A stretch of DNA of 64,000 bases from positions 3,844,001 to 3,908,000 of the forward strand of contig NZ_CP009555.1 in NCBI RefSeq assembly GCF_000959365.1, given 5' to 3'. Positions 28,888 through 37,916 of this stretch are shown here, in pieces. A program made the position numbers and the translations under genes. The stretch comes from Burkholderia oklahomensis C6786 (lineage in GTDB: Bacteria > Pseudomonadota > Gammaproteobacteria > Burkholderiales > Burkholderiaceae). Below the pieces are notes generated by a model. The model searched no databases, had not been told where the DNA came from, and worked only from the letters and a program-made list of their open reading frames with translations. Positions within the stretch are counted from its first letter, which is position 1, and the number at the start of each line of letters is the position of its first letter.

Positions 28888-28916
28888 TTGAATTTCCTTC
28901 CGGGCAATGCTATAAA
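28888..28916 (+). promoter_or_regulatory. Sigma-70-type promoter of capABCD
   Basis: TTGAAT (28888-28893), 17-bp spacer, TATAAA (28911-28916). Transcription should begin near 28923, giving a leader of about 60 nt before capA. Confidence 0.75.
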
Positions 28917-28922
28917 CCTAAC

Positions 28923-28956
28923 GCCGGCAGCCTTACTATCCTGAAAGGCGGCCGGC
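28923..28956 (+). promoter_or_regulatory. 5' leader hairpin of the capA mRNA
   Basis: GCCGGCAGCCTT (28923-28934) pairs with AAGGCGGCCGGC (28945-28956) with one mismatch and a 10-nt loop. It starts at the predicted transcript 5' end, a position that typically protects mRNA from decay. Confidence 0.65.
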
Positions 28957-28983
28957 TCACTTGATATCTTTTAGGAGATTAAA

Positions 28984-29127
28984 ATGGTTCGATTTTTGGC
29001 GAAGCTGCTTCGTTCGACGATCCACGGCTCCAACGGTGTCAGCCTTGACGCGGTTTCCTCGACTCATGGCACTCCGGGCTTCCAAACGCCGGACGCTCGC
29101 GTCATTTCGCGCTTCGGGTTCAATTAA
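28984..29127 (+). CDS. capA: Capistruin lasso-peptide precursor
   Basis: 47 aa: a 28-residue leader (MVRFLAKLLRSTIHG... ending SSTH) and a 19-residue core GTPGFQTPDARVISRFGFN, the known sequence of capistruin. The conserved Thr is at leader position -2. Core Gly1 and Asp9 form the nine-residue macrolactam ring and the tail threads through it. AGGAG lies 8 nt before ATG 28984. The mature peptide inhibits RNA polymerase of related bacteria (established knowledge). It is too short for most gene finders. It lies between two hairpins and directly upstream of the processing genes. Confidence 0.98.
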   Translation: MVRFLAKLLRSTIHGSNGVSLDAVSSTHGTPGFQTPDARVISRFGFN

Positions 29128-29145
29128 GTAGCATTTCATGAAGCA

Positions 29146-29166
29146 GGTGGGGCATTTTGCCCCACC
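29146..29166 (+). terminator. capA-capB intercistronic hairpin
   Basis: Perfect 9-bp stem GGTGGGGCA / TGCCCCACC with a TTT loop, 18 nt after the capA stop. There is no U tract after it (GCAATAAATAACC), so it is better read as a stabiliser or partial attenuator raising capA mRNA over capBCD than as a full terminator. Confidence 0.75.
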
Positions 29167-29179
29167 GCAATAAATAACC

Positions 29180-29899
29180 ATGATGCCAGCCCGCCATTGT
29201 CATATCGCGGTATTCGATCAGGCGATCGTCGCGCTCGACATACGACGGTCGCGCTATTTTCTTTATGACGACGCATGCGCGAAGGATTTCGCCGACCATT
29301 ATCTGGATCTCAAGCCGATCGACGCGACGCGCGCATTGAAACCGTTGATATCCGACCGAATCCTCGTCGCCGAATCGCCGGCGGCCGCGCGAAGCCGCAT
29401 CGCCGATTACCGCGGCTGGGGCTTCGACGCATTCGACTCCGGCATATGGGCAAGCCGGATGCTCGGCAAGCGGAATGCTTCCCGCTTCGAATGGCTGCCC
29501 TTCTGGCGCATCGTGCGCAGCGCGGCGTCGCTCAAGATGCGCGGCTTTCACGCGCTCTCGGTGCTCGATCGGCTCGACGCCCGTCCCGCGAACGGCGCGC
29601 CGGCGCGCGGCGATGACGCGTCGCACACGGTCGAGCGCTATCTGCGCGCGTCGATCTGGTCGCCCTTTCGCATCACGTGCGTGCAAATGTCGCTCGCGCT
29701 CGCCACGCATCTGAGGCGGGAGAACGTGCCCGCTCAACTCGTGATCGGCGTGAGGCCGATGCCGTTCGTCGCCCATGCATGGGTCGAAGTCGACGGGCGC
29801 GTGTGCGGCGACGAACCGGACCTGAAAAAGAGCTATGGCGAAATCTATCGAACGCCTCGACGCGACGAACGCGCCTCCCCGTTCGGGCTGGCGGCTTGA
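29180..29899 (+). CDS. capB: Capistruin leader peptidase (transglutaminase-like, fused B protein)
   Basis: 239 aa. The C-terminal half is a papain/transglutaminase-like protease with Cys167 (RITCVQMSLALATHL), His199 (FVAHAWVEVDG) and a following Asp. The N-terminal half corresponds to the leader-recognition (RRE) region that is a separate B1 protein in other phyla but is fused here, as usual in proteobacteria. It cuts the CapA leader, in concert with the cyclase. Two adjacent ATGs (29180, 29183) are possible. Its last 65 bp overlap capC in another frame, so the two are tightly coupled. Confidence 0.95.
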   Translation: MMPARHCHIAVFDQAIVALDIRRSRYFLYDDACAKDFADHYLDLKPIDATRALKPLISDRILVAESPAAARSRIADYRGWGFDAFDSGIWASRMLGKRNASRFEWLPFWRIVRSAASLKMRGFHALSVLDRLDARPANGAPARGDDASHTVERYLRASIWSPFRITCVQMSLALATHLRRENVPAQLVIGVRPMPFVAHAWVEVDGRVCGDEPDLKKSYGEIYRTPRRDERASPFGLAA

Positions 29900-31577
29900 A
29901 CGGCGCGCGTGGACGGACGCAGCCGGCCATCGCGGCCTGCTGTCCCGCGCGGCCGGCCCCGATCGGCCGATCGGCGTGACGCTGCTCGAAGCGGGCGGCC
30001 GCGGCCGCGCCTACCTGCGCGACGCGCACACGAGCGTCGATCGCTCGCTCGCGCGCGCCCGCACGCTGTCCGACGCGCGCGACGTCGTCACGCGCTTCGT
30101 CTGGGGCGCCTACATCGCCGTGCTCGACGAAGCCGCGACCGGTCGCCGGCTGTTCCTGCCCGATCCGTTGCATTCGGTGCGGCTCCATTACCGGACGGGC
30201 GAGAACGGTCGCGTCGACGTCGATCCGCAGGCGGCGAACCTGCTTGACGGCGCGTCGATCGACTGGAACCTCGACTACCTGATCGAATTCGCGTGCACGC
30301 AGTTCGGTCCGCTCGACGAAACGCCTTTCGCTTCGGTTCGCGCCGTGCCGCCCGGATGCGCGCTCGTCGTCGACGCCGACGGGCGGTGCGCGATCGAGCG
30401 CGCGTGGCTTCCGCGCGCGAGCGCCGCCGACGACATCCGCGCGTCGTGCGCGGCGGCGCTCGACGACGTCTATTCGCGCTTCGCGCGCAGCCATCCGAAC
30501 GTGTGCGCCGCGCTGTCGGGCGGCGTCGATTCGTCCGCGGGCGCGATCTTCCTGCGCAAGGCGCTCGGCGCGGAAGCGCCGCTCGCCGCCGTCCATCTGT
30601 TCTCCACGTCGTCGCCCGACTGCTACGAGCGCGACATGGCGGCGCGCGTCGCCGATTCGATCGGCGCGGAGCTCATCTGCATCGACATCGACCGTCATTT
30701 GCCGTTCTCCGAGCGAATCGCACCGACCCCGCCCGCCACGCTGAGCCAGGACATGCTGTTTCTCGGCATCGACCGGGCGGTGTCGAGCGCGATCGGCGCG
30801 TCGTCGGTGCTGCTCGAGGGCCAGGGCGGCGATCTGCTGTTCAAGGCGGTGCCCGATGCGAGCGCGGTGCTCGACGCGCTTCGCGGCAAGGGCTGGTCGT
30901 TCGCGCTGCGCACGGCGGAGAAGCTCGCGATGCTGCACAACGATTCGATTCCGCGCATCCTGCTGATGGCGGCGAAGATCGCGCTGCGAAGACGGCTGTT
31001 CGGACAGGACGCGCCGGCGTCGCAGCAGACGATGTCGAAGCTGTTCGCGTCGCACGCGCCGCGCGCGGCGGCCGGGCCGGCGCGCATCCGGCGCGCGGGC
31101 GCGCCGCTCGACGAGTCGGTCTCGGTGCTCGACCGGTTCGTGTCGATCATGACGCCCGTCACCGACGCCGCGTACACGAACCGGCTCAATCCGTATCTCG
31201 CGCAGCCGGTCGTCGAGGCGACCTTCGGCCTGCGCAGCTACGACAGCTTCGATCACCGCAACGACCGGATCGTGCTGCGCGAGATCGCGGCGGCGCATAC
31301 GCCTGTCGACGTGCTGTGGCGCAGAACCAAGGGATCGTTCGGCATCGGCTTCGTGAAAGGCATCGTGTCGCACTACGACGCGTTTCGCGAACTGATCCGC
31401 GACGGCGTGCTGATGCGCAGCGGCAAGATCGACGAGGCCGAGCTCGAGCGCGCGCTCAAGGCGGTGCGCGTCGGACAGAACGCGGCCGCGATCAGCCTCG
31501 CGCTCGTCGGATGCGTGGAAATCTTCTGCGCGTCCTGGCAGAATTTCATGACGAATCGACCCGCTGCGATATGCTGA
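29835..31577 (+). CDS. capC: Capistruin macrolactam synthetase (asparagine-synthetase-like)
   Basis: 580 aa. The ATP-pyrophosphatase loop LSGGVDSSAG lies at residues 227-236. The N-terminal part resembles the glutaminase half of asparagine synthetase B but has no Cys at position 2, as expected for lasso cyclases, which need no glutamine. It adenylates the Asp9 side chain and closes the ring on Gly1. ATG 29835 lies inside capB, preceded by AAAAAGAG, so translation is coupled. 118 bp separate its stop from capD. Confidence 0.95.
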   Translation: MAKSIERLDATNAPPRSGWRLERRAWTDAAGHRGLLSRAAGPDRPIGVTLLEAGGRGRAYLRDAHTSVDRSLARARTLSDARDVVTRFVWGAYIAVLDEAATGRRLFLPDPLHSVRLHYRTGENGRVDVDPQAANLLDGASIDWNLDYLIEFACTQFGPLDETPFASVRAVPPGCALVVDADGRCAIERAWLPRASAADDIRASCAAALDDVYSRFARSHPNVCAALSGGVDSSAGAIFLRKALGAEAPLAAVHLFSTSSPDCYERDMAARVADSIGAELICIDIDRHLPFSERIAPTPPATLSQDMLFLGIDRAVSSAIGASSVLLEGQGGDLLFKAVPDASAVLDALRGKGWSFALRTAEKLAMLHNDSIPRILLMAAKIALRRRLFGQDAPASQQTMSKLFASHAPRAAAGPARIRRAGAPLDESVSVLDRFVSIMTPVTDAAYTNRLNPYLAQPVVEATFGLRSYDSFDHRNDRIVLREIAAAHTPVDVLWRRTKGSFGIGFVKGIVSHYDAFRELIRDGVLMRSGKIDEAELERALKAVRVGQNAAAISLALVGCVEIFCASWQNFMTNRPAAIC

Positions 31578-31695
31578 CGAACCGTTTCGCCGCGCCCCCG
31601 ACGGCGCGCGCGCGGCCGCATCCGGTCCCGCCGCGCGCCGGAGCCGGGTTCCTCTCATCCGCAACGCCGGCTTTCCGGCACGATCGCGAATCGAC

Positions 31696-33450
31696 ATGAA
31701 GCTCGCCGCACTACGCTCGTTGGCGGACGTCATCCGCCTGATGCTCGACAAGGAAACGCACGCGAGAAAGCTGATCGTCGCCGGCGTGCTGGTCGAGGCG
31801 CTGACGTCGGCTTGCATGCTGCTCGGCCCGATCGCGTTGAAGCTCGCGGTCGACGAGATGTCGCGCGCGCGGTTCGACGCCGCGAAGGCGTCGGTCGACA
31901 TCGTGCTGTTCGCCGTGCTGTGGTCCGCGTCCGCGATCTCGTCGATCGCGCTGCTCGCGTATACCGGCAGGATCGTGCACGCCACGTCGAATACGCTGCT
32001 GCGCCGCGCACTGCATGCGCAGCTTCCGGCGCTCGCGAACCGCGCGTCGAGCGATAGCGGCTACGTGCAAGGCCTCCTCGAACGCTTGCCGTACAGCCTG
32101 CAGGTGATCATCGAAGGCGTGCTGTGGAAGATCGCGCCCGTCGCGCTCCAGCTCGTCGTCGCGCTCGTGCTGATCGCGCTGCTCGTGCCGCTCCGATACG
32201 CGGCGATCCTGTTCGCCGTGCTGGCCGCCTACTTCGTGTTTTCCCACCTGTCGGCCGAGCAATACGAAAAGAGCGCGGCGACGACGAACGAGGCCGCGGG
32301 CGCGCTGTCGGCCGCGCTCGGCGACGTGCTCGCGAATGCGCCGCGCGTCGTCTACAACGGCGCGCTCGCGCGGGAAATCGATTACGTCGCGGCGCGAGCC
32401 GGCGCGCGGCTCGACGTCGACTGGCGGCGCTCGTGGCTGCTCACGCGCGCGGCCGCCTATCAGTACGGCATCATCGCGCTCGGCATGGCGGCGATGTTCG
32501 TGCTGTGCGTGCGCGACATCGCGGCCGGCCGGATCACGCTCGGCGATTTCATGCTGCTGCAGACGTACGTGCTGCAGTTCGCGCTGCCGCTCGGCGCATA
32601 CGGATTCGTGCTGCGCCAGGCGGGCGCGGCGCTCGCGAACGTGCGCGAAGCGCTCGAGATCGCGCCGCGCCCGGCCGCCGCCGTCGACGCCCATCGGCAG
32701 CCGGGCGGCTCGGCCGCGCACGTCGCGGTTCGCCGGCTAGCGTTTCGCCGCGCGGATCGCTTCGCGATCGAGCCGATGTCGTTCGATCTGCCGGCGGGCA
32801 GCTACACGGCGATCGTCGGGCACAACGGCTCGGGCAAGTCGACGCTCGCGAAGATCGTCGCCGGGCTGCTGCCGCCCGACGAAGGCGTCGTCGCGTATGG
32901 CGACGTCGACCTGTACGGCGTCGACGACGACGCGCGCCACCACTTCGCGCTGTACGTGCCACAGGACGTCGCGCTCCTGAACCGCTCGCTGCGGGAGAAC
33001 GTCCGCTACTACCCGTCGACGCTGTCCGACGACGACGCGACCCGGCTGCTCGAGCGCCTCGCGTTCCACAAGGACGGCCGGCGCATCGATCTCGACGGCG
33101 ACGTCGGCGAAGGCGGCGCGCGCCTGTCGGGCGGCCAGGTGCAGAAGGTCGAGCTCGTCAGGCTGATGGGCGTCGACGTTCCCGCGATCGTCCTCGACGA
33201 AACGACGTCGGGGCTCGACCCGCACAGCGACGCGCTCGGCATCGCGATGCTGCGCGAGCGCCTCGGCAAGCGGACGACGCTCGTGCTGATCACCCACCGG
33301 ATCGCGAACGTCGAGGCGGCCGACCAGGTGCTGTTCCTGTCCGGCGGGCGGCTCGTCGCGGCGGGGCCGCACCGGCGCCTCGTCGACACGTGCGACGAAT
33401 ACCGGACGTTCTGGCGCCGCCAGCCCGAGCCCGCCGACGCGAAGGCATGA
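31696..33450 (+). CDS. capD: Capistruin ABC exporter / immunity protein
   Basis: 584 aa half-transporter with an N-terminal six-helix exporter domain (about 20-310) and a C-terminal ATPase: Walker A GHNGSGKST at 375-383, signature LSGGQVQKV, Walker B AIVLDETTSGLD. Such D proteins export the mature lasso peptide and protect the producer. ATG 31696 has no strong ribosome binding site. It ends 80 bp from the convergent fimbrial operon, with no clear terminator between. Confidence 0.95.
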   Translation: MKLAALRSLADVIRLMLDKETHARKLIVAGVLVEALTSACMLLGPIALKLAVDEMSRARFDAAKASVDIVLFAVLWSASAISSIALLAYTGRIVHATSNTLLRRALHAQLPALANRASSDSGYVQGLLERLPYSLQVIIEGVLWKIAPVALQLVVALVLIALLVPLRYAAILFAVLAAYFVFSHLSAEQYEKSAATTNEAAGALSAALGDVLANAPRVVYNGALAREIDYVAARAGARLDVDWRRSWLLTRAAAYQYGIIALGMAAMFVLCVRDIAAGRITLGDFMLLQTYVLQFALPLGAYGFVLRQAGAALANVREALEIAPRPAAAVDAHRQPGGSAAHVAVRRLAFRRADRFAIEPMSFDLPAGSYTAIVGHNGSGKSTLAKIVAGLLPPDEGVVAYGDVDLYGVDDDARHHFALYVPQDVALLNRSLRENVRYYPSTLSDDDATRLLERLAFHKDGRRIDLDGDVGEGGARLSGGQVQKVELVRLMGVDVPAIVLDETTSGLDPHSDALGIAMLRERLGKRTTLVLITHRIANVEAADQVLFLSGGRLVAAGPHRRLVDTCDEYRTFWRRQPEPADAKA

Positions 33451-33531
33451 TGGGCGAACGTCCGCGTGCGCCGCAACGGCGCTCGCGCATACAATCGCGC
33501 GGACGCGGACACGGACGCAAGCGAACGAGGT

Positions 33532-34557
33532 TCAGTAGATGAACAACCGAATCGTCGCCGTCCCGGTGAACGGCCCGATCTTCGGCGCGCCGAACGACTT
33601 CAGCACCGCATCGAGCACGATGTTCTGATACGACACGTTGCTTGGCATCTGCGTGAGCACGAACTGCTGGTTGAACGGGATCGCGTTGCCGTTCCTGTCC
33701 TCGATGCCGATCCCGAAATTGCTGTCGCTCCGCGGCACGAGCAGGCCGTTGCGCACGGTCTGCGACGTCTCGAAGTAGCCGTCGACGCGCACCGGTATGC
33801 TGCATTTCTTCGTCAACGCCAAACTGAACTGCTTGCGCGGCACCGCCGGCGAAAAGCCGTTGCCGGACGACTGGATCTGCCCGAACTTCACGATCCCCGG
33901 CTCGGGCGTCACCGTCACGTCGACCATGCACGGCGTCGGCTTCAGGTTCTGCAGGCCGCTCAGCCGGTACTGGAAGCTCGGGTTCGTGTTGTTCAGGCCT
34001 TTCTCGCCGTCGAACTGGAACACCGTGTAGACGTCGCCCGGCGGCTGCACCCACGTGCCCTTCTTGCGCACGACCACCTGGTACGTGATGCTGATCGGAA
34101 TCTTCGGGCACCGCTTCGCGTTGAAGTCCGCCTGCGAGCACGGCGGCACCGCGAAGCCCGTCGGCACGCCGGTGCCGGGACGGCTGCCGGCGCCGAAGTG
34201 GTCGACGCCCTGATAGCGGATGCCGATCTCGAGCCCCCACGCGGCCGGGTTCTTGCCGTCCGGATTCGCGTAGAAGTAGATGTTGTCGACGATGTTCAGA
34301 TTGCCCGCGCCGCCGAGATCCTTGTAGCAATAGCCGTCCGTCGTGCGCGGCGAAGAAATCCAGATCACGTAGCCGTCGGGCGCGTCGGTCGGATACGACG
34401 CGACGTTGCCGATCGGCTCGGTGAGCGAGGTCTGGCCGCTGTTCGTCAGGCAGCGCACCGCCCACGCGGGCTGCGCGAGCGCGACGAGGAGCGCCGCGCA
34501 CGCCCACGCGAGCCAGCCCGGCGTGCGCCGCGGCAGAAGACGGGCGAGCGAGCTCAT
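33532..34557 (-). CDS. Fimbrial tip adhesin / two-domain minor subunit
   Basis: 341 aa. A signal peptide ends QPAWA before VRCLTNSGQTS. The N-terminal part of about 190 residues with several cysteines (CYKDLGG, PPCSQADF, KRCPKIPIS) would be a receptor-binding lectin-type domain. The C-terminal part, from TPCMVDVTVTPEPGIVKFG on, is a pilin domain ending GTATIRLFIY, a typical chaperone-binding beta strand. It is last in the pilin-usher-chaperone-adhesin operon. ATG 34557 overlaps the chaperone stop in ATGA. The ligand is unknown. Confidence 0.87.
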   Translation of the reverse strand: MSSLARLLPRRTPGWLAWACAALLVALAQPAWAVRCLTNSGQTSLTEPIGNVASYPTDAPDGYVIWISSPRTTDGYCYKDLGGAGNLNIVDNIYFYANPDGKNPAAWGLEIGIRYQGVDHFGAGSRPGTGVPTGFAVPPCSQADFNAKRCPKIPISITYQVVVRKKGTWVQPPGDVYTVFQFDGEKGLNNTNPSFQYRLSGLQNLKPTPCMVDVTVTPEPGIVKFGQIQSSGNGFSPAVPRKQFSLALTKKCSIPVRVDGYFETSQTVRNGLLVPRSDSNFGIGIEDRNGNAIPFNQQFVLTQMPSNVSYQNIVLDAVLKSFGAPKIGPFTGTATIRLFIY

Positions 34558-35303
34558 CGCTTCACGCTCCGGCACGCATTGCCGTCGCATGCGTACTCGA
34601 CCGTCACCTGGCCGCCGTAGTCGTCGACGTGCGTGACGTGGAGACCGCCGCCCGCCGACGCCGAGAACGGCACGCTCGCCGTGCCCTTCGGATTCACCAT
34701 CACCGGATCGAGCGGCAGCGACGTCTTGTTCGCGCCCGCCGCGAGCGCGACGACCGTGACGTGGTACGGCGTCGGGTTGTCGAGCACGAGCCTGTGCGCG
34801 GCCGGATCGACGCGCAGCGTCATCGGCAGCGTCGGGTCCTCGTCGCGCGCGGGCTGTACGCCCGCCGGCCGGTAGAACAGCTTCATCTGCGTGTGCAGCG
34901 CGATCTGCAGCGCGTTCGGCGTGTCGGTCTTCGGCGGCACCTCGCGGATGTTCAGATAGAACACCGATTCGCGGTCGGCCGGCAGCGCGGCGCCCGGCAT
35001 CCGCGCGATCCGCAGCACGTTGCGCTCGTTCGGCTCGACGCGCTGCAGCGGCGGCACGACCATCAGCGGCGTCGTGATCCTGTTGCCGTGCTCGTCTTCG
35101 AGCCACGACTGCACGAGATACGGATACGAATCGCTCTTGTTCGACATCGTCACGATCGCGGCCTGCTCGCCTTCATTGAGAATCACGCGGGTGCGGTCCG
35201 GCACGATCGCCGCATGCGCGGCGCCCGCGAGCGCGGCGAGGAGCGCGGCGGCTGCGCGCCGCGCGTTCGAAACGGAAAAGAGTCGTGTGGTCATATTCAT
35301 CAT
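34554..35303 (-). CDS. Periplasmic fimbrial chaperone (PapD-like)
   Basis: 249 aa. The signal peptide ends AGAAHA, followed by AIVPDRTRVILNEGEQAA, the start of the first Ig-like domain with its conserved Arg. YLVQSWLEDEHGN, FYLNIREVPP and KLFYRPAGV are hallmark blocks of fimbrial chaperones, and the second domain follows. It holds pilin subunits by donor-strand complementation and hands them to the usher. ATG 35303 was chosen among three close ATGs (35303, 35300 region, 35294); no good ribosome binding site distinguishes them. Confidence 0.93.
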   Translation of the reverse strand: MMNMTTRLFSVSNARRAAAALLAALAGAAHAAIVPDRTRVILNEGEQAAIVTMSNKSDSYPYLVQSWLEDEHGNRITTPLMVVPPLQRVEPNERNVLRIARMPGAALPADRESVFYLNIREVPPKTDTPNALQIALHTQMKLFYRPAGVQPARDEDPTLPMTLRVDPAAHRLVLDNPTPYHVTVVALAAGANKTSLPLDPVMVNPKGTASVPFSASAGGGLHVTHVDDYGGQVTVEYACDGNACRSVKR

Positions 35304-35325
35304 CGGATCGAGTCGGTCGGATCGG

Positions 35326-37794
35326 TCAGCGCGACGCGTGCCGCGTCGCGGATTCACAGGCGACGGGCACGGGCGTGCCGTCGAGCTGCAGCGTGTCGGG
35401 GAGCGCGGCGGGCGTGCAGACCGTCTTCGGGCCGGCGCGCACGACGAGCTTCGCGCGCGGCTGCACCTGCGTCAGGTACGCGGCGCCCGCCTCGCCGACG
35501 ATGCCGAGCTCCTTGCCCGTCTCGGCGTCCTGCACCGACGCGCCGAACGGCACCGGCGCGCCGTCGTCGCCCGTCAGCGTGACAAACACGTTGCGTCCGC
35601 GCGCCGCGTTGAACTTGATGTAGCCGATCGCGCCGTCCGTCAGCACGGTGCGCTGGATCGGGTTCGTCACTTCGGTGTCGAGGCCGAGCTTGTCGACGCT
35701 CACGGTCGCGTCGTACACGTTGTACGGCGACACGCCGTCGATCACCGCATAGCCGCGCGAGTCGGTGCGTGCGTACGAGCCGGACAGCGGCACGCCGGGC
35801 ACGCCGTCGGTCGACACGAGCAGGCGCGTGTCGCCCGCGTTGCCATTCGCGTGCGCGGTCACGCCGTAGCGCGTCGCGACGAGCGAGCCGTCGACCTCGA
35901 GCGACGCCGACGCGTACGCGTTCGCGACCGTCGACGCCTGCGCGGTCAACTGGTAAGACGGCGTGCGCTGGCGGAAGCTCGCGTTCGCGGACGCGCGGCC
36001 GTCGGTCGTGCCGCCGTACAGCTGATAGGTGCGGCCGTTCATGCCGTCGTAGATGTAGCCCGCGTTCACGCTCGTGCCGCCCTGGCCCGCCGACACGCTC
36101 GACGTGAGCGTCTGGCGCTCGCCGAGCGGCAGCGTCGCGGTCAGCGACACCTGGTTGCCGGCGCCGCCCGCGCCTTGCGTGCGGAACGCGGAGAAGCTCA
36201 TGTTCACGCTCTTCAGCCCACCGAGCGAGAACGCGCGCGTGAGCGTCACGCCGATCCGCTGATCGGACGGACGCGACCAGTAGGTCGTCTGGTCGTAAGA
36301 GAAATAGGTCGACGTATCGCCGAAGCGCTTCGACAGCATCGCCGAATAGCGCTGCTTGCCGTTCGCGAGGCCGGATGCGGTCGGGTCGCCCGAGAACTGC
36401 TGGAAATTCGTGTAGTCGCGCTCCGAGAAGCGATAGCCGAAGAAGCGCACGTCGGCGTCGAGCGCGTCGAAGTGCTTCGAGTAGTTGATGCGATACGAGT
36501 TGCCGTGCTTCGTCTGGCCGTTCCACCAGAGCGTCGCGCGCGCATGCGTGACGTCGGCCGACAGCGCGCCGAAGCGGCCGAAGTCGCGGCCGATGCCGAA
36601 CGCGACCGACGTATAGCCGGACGCCGCGATGAGGCCGCCGTACACGGTCACGTCGAACGGCAGCCCGTACGCGGCCTCGGCGAAGCCGAACCACGGCGTG
36701 ATGCCCGCGCCGCCGAACGTGCGCGGCTTGCCGATCGCGGTCTTGTAGCGCAACTGGCCTTCGCGCGCGAGAAACGGCACCGATGCGGTCGCGACCTGGA
36801 AGCGCTGGACGGAGCCGTCCTCTTCCTCGACGACGACGTCGAGCGTGCCCTGCACGCTCGTGTTGAGATTCGACAGCGCGAACGCGCCGGGCGACACCTT
36901 CGTCATGTACAGCACGCGACCGTCCTGCATCACCTTGACGATCGCGTTCGTGCGCGCGACGCCCGCGACGAGCGGCGCGTAGCCGCGCATCGACGGCGGC
37001 AGCATCCGGTCGTCGCTCTTGAGCGCCACGCCCGACATCGAGAACGTGCTGAAGATGTCCGAATCGACGTAGATCTCGCCGAACGACAGCGTCGACTGCA
37101 GCGACGGCAGCGCGCGATACGCATAGAGCTGATTGAAGCGGAACGTGCGGTCCGCGTAGACGGAGCCGCCCGCGTTCGTCTGCGCCTGATAGTCGCCGCG
37201 AAAGCGCCACGCGCCCCAGTTCGCGCCGATCGTGCCGTACGCCTGCACCGAGTTGTTCTGCTGCGCGCCGCTGCCGAACGCGTGATTCGCGTTCGCGAGC
37301 ACGCGATAGTCGAGCATCGCGCCGTCGACGCCTTCGCTCCAGCGCTCGGGCGGCAGATACGACGCGTCGGCGAATTGGAGCGCGGCTTGCGGAATCGTGA
37401 TCTTCAGGCGCCCTTCGCCCTTCTGATAGCGGATCGTCACGCCTTCGATCGCGGCGAGATCCGCGCAGCGGCCGCCCATGAAGCGAGGCATGTCGTTGAC
37501 GAGCGACTTCTTCAGGCCGAACTGCGCGACGAGCGCGGGCGCGATGCACGCGCGCGCGCCTTCCCCTTCGTGCTGCGCGACGAATTCGACCTGCTGGAGG
37601 CCGTAGAACACCTCGTTGACCTGCACGTCGAGCAGATACGCGCCCGGCAGCGTGAAGTCCGCCTGCGAGAACTGCGACAGGTCGACGTCGCTCGCGCCGT
37701 CGATGCTCAGGAACGACGAATTGAACTCCGTCGCCTGGACATGGCTGCCGGCGACCAGCATGGACACGCAGAAGAAGGAAGGTCTGATTCGCAC
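35326..37794 (-). CDS. Fimbrial outer-membrane usher
   Basis: 822 aa, normal usher length. The GTG at 37794 gives MRIRPSFFCVSMLVAGSHVQA, a good signal peptide, whereas the open frame upstream runs into the pilin gene. The N-terminal chaperone-binding domain starts TEFNSSFLSIDGASDVDLSQF. The barrel/plug section has FRFNQLYAYRALPSLQSTLSFGE and RGYAPLVAGVARTNA, and the C-terminal domains end with PFGASVQDAETGKELGIVGEAG. It secretes and assembles the fimbria. Two hairpins separate it from the pilin gene, which should lower its expression relative to the subunit. Confidence 0.95.
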   Translation of the reverse strand: MRIRPSFFCVSMLVAGSHVQATEFNSSFLSIDGASDVDLSQFSQADFTLPGAYLLDVQVNEVFYGLQQVEFVAQHEGEGARACIAPALVAQFGLKKSLVNDMPRFMGGRCADLAAIEGVTIRYQKGEGRLKITIPQAALQFADASYLPPERWSEGVDGAMLDYRVLANANHAFGSGAQQNNSVQAYGTIGANWGAWRFRGDYQAQTNAGGSVYADRTFRFNQLYAYRALPSLQSTLSFGEIYVDSDIFSTFSMSGVALKSDDRMLPPSMRGYAPLVAGVARTNAIVKVMQDGRVLYMTKVSPGAFALSNLNTSVQGTLDVVVEEEDGSVQRFQVATASVPFLAREGQLRYKTAIGKPRTFGGAGITPWFGFAEAAYGLPFDVTVYGGLIAASGYTSVAFGIGRDFGRFGALSADVTHARATLWWNGQTKHGNSYRINYSKHFDALDADVRFFGYRFSERDYTNFQQFSGDPTASGLANGKQRYSAMLSKRFGDTSTYFSYDQTTYWSRPSDQRIGVTLTRAFSLGGLKSVNMSFSAFRTQGAGGAGNQVSLTATLPLGERQTLTSSVSAGQGGTSVNAGYIYDGMNGRTYQLYGGTTDGRASANASFRQRTPSYQLTAQASTVANAYASASLEVDGSLVATRYGVTAHANGNAGDTRLLVSTDGVPGVPLSGSYARTDSRGYAVIDGVSPYNVYDATVSVDKLGLDTEVTNPIQRTVLTDGAIGYIKFNAARGRNVFVTLTGDDGAPVPFGASVQDAETGKELGIVGEAGAAYLTQVQPRAKLVVRAGPKTVCTPAALPDTLQLDGTPVPVACESATRHASR

Positions 37795-37859
37795 GCCGAC
37801 TGACTGAAACCGTAACGGGATGGGGATCGCGGGAAAAGCGGGAAAGCGAAGGGGATTCG

Positions 37860-37910
37860 CGCGAGGAAAAGACGCGCGCCCTTTCCTCGCGGTGCGGCTC
37901 GACGAGCCGC
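37860..37910 (-). terminator. Twin hairpins between pilin and usher genes
   Basis: In transcript order: GCGGCTC/GAGCCGC with a 3-nt loop (37910-37894), then CGCGAGGAAA/TTTCCTCGCG, a perfect 10-bp stem (37891-37860). They begin 6 bp after the pilin stop. A likely attenuator or 3'-end stabiliser, setting pilin far above usher. Confidence 0.7.
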
Positions 37911-37916
37911 GCCGGC

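Larger units (their letters stand above)
28401..28983. other. AT-rich regulatory region upstream of capA
   Basis: 583 bp. The half nearest capA is far richer in A+T than its surroundings and holds three palindromic elements, a near-consensus promoter and a leader hairpin, listed separately. No gene seen in it. Confidence 0.7.
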
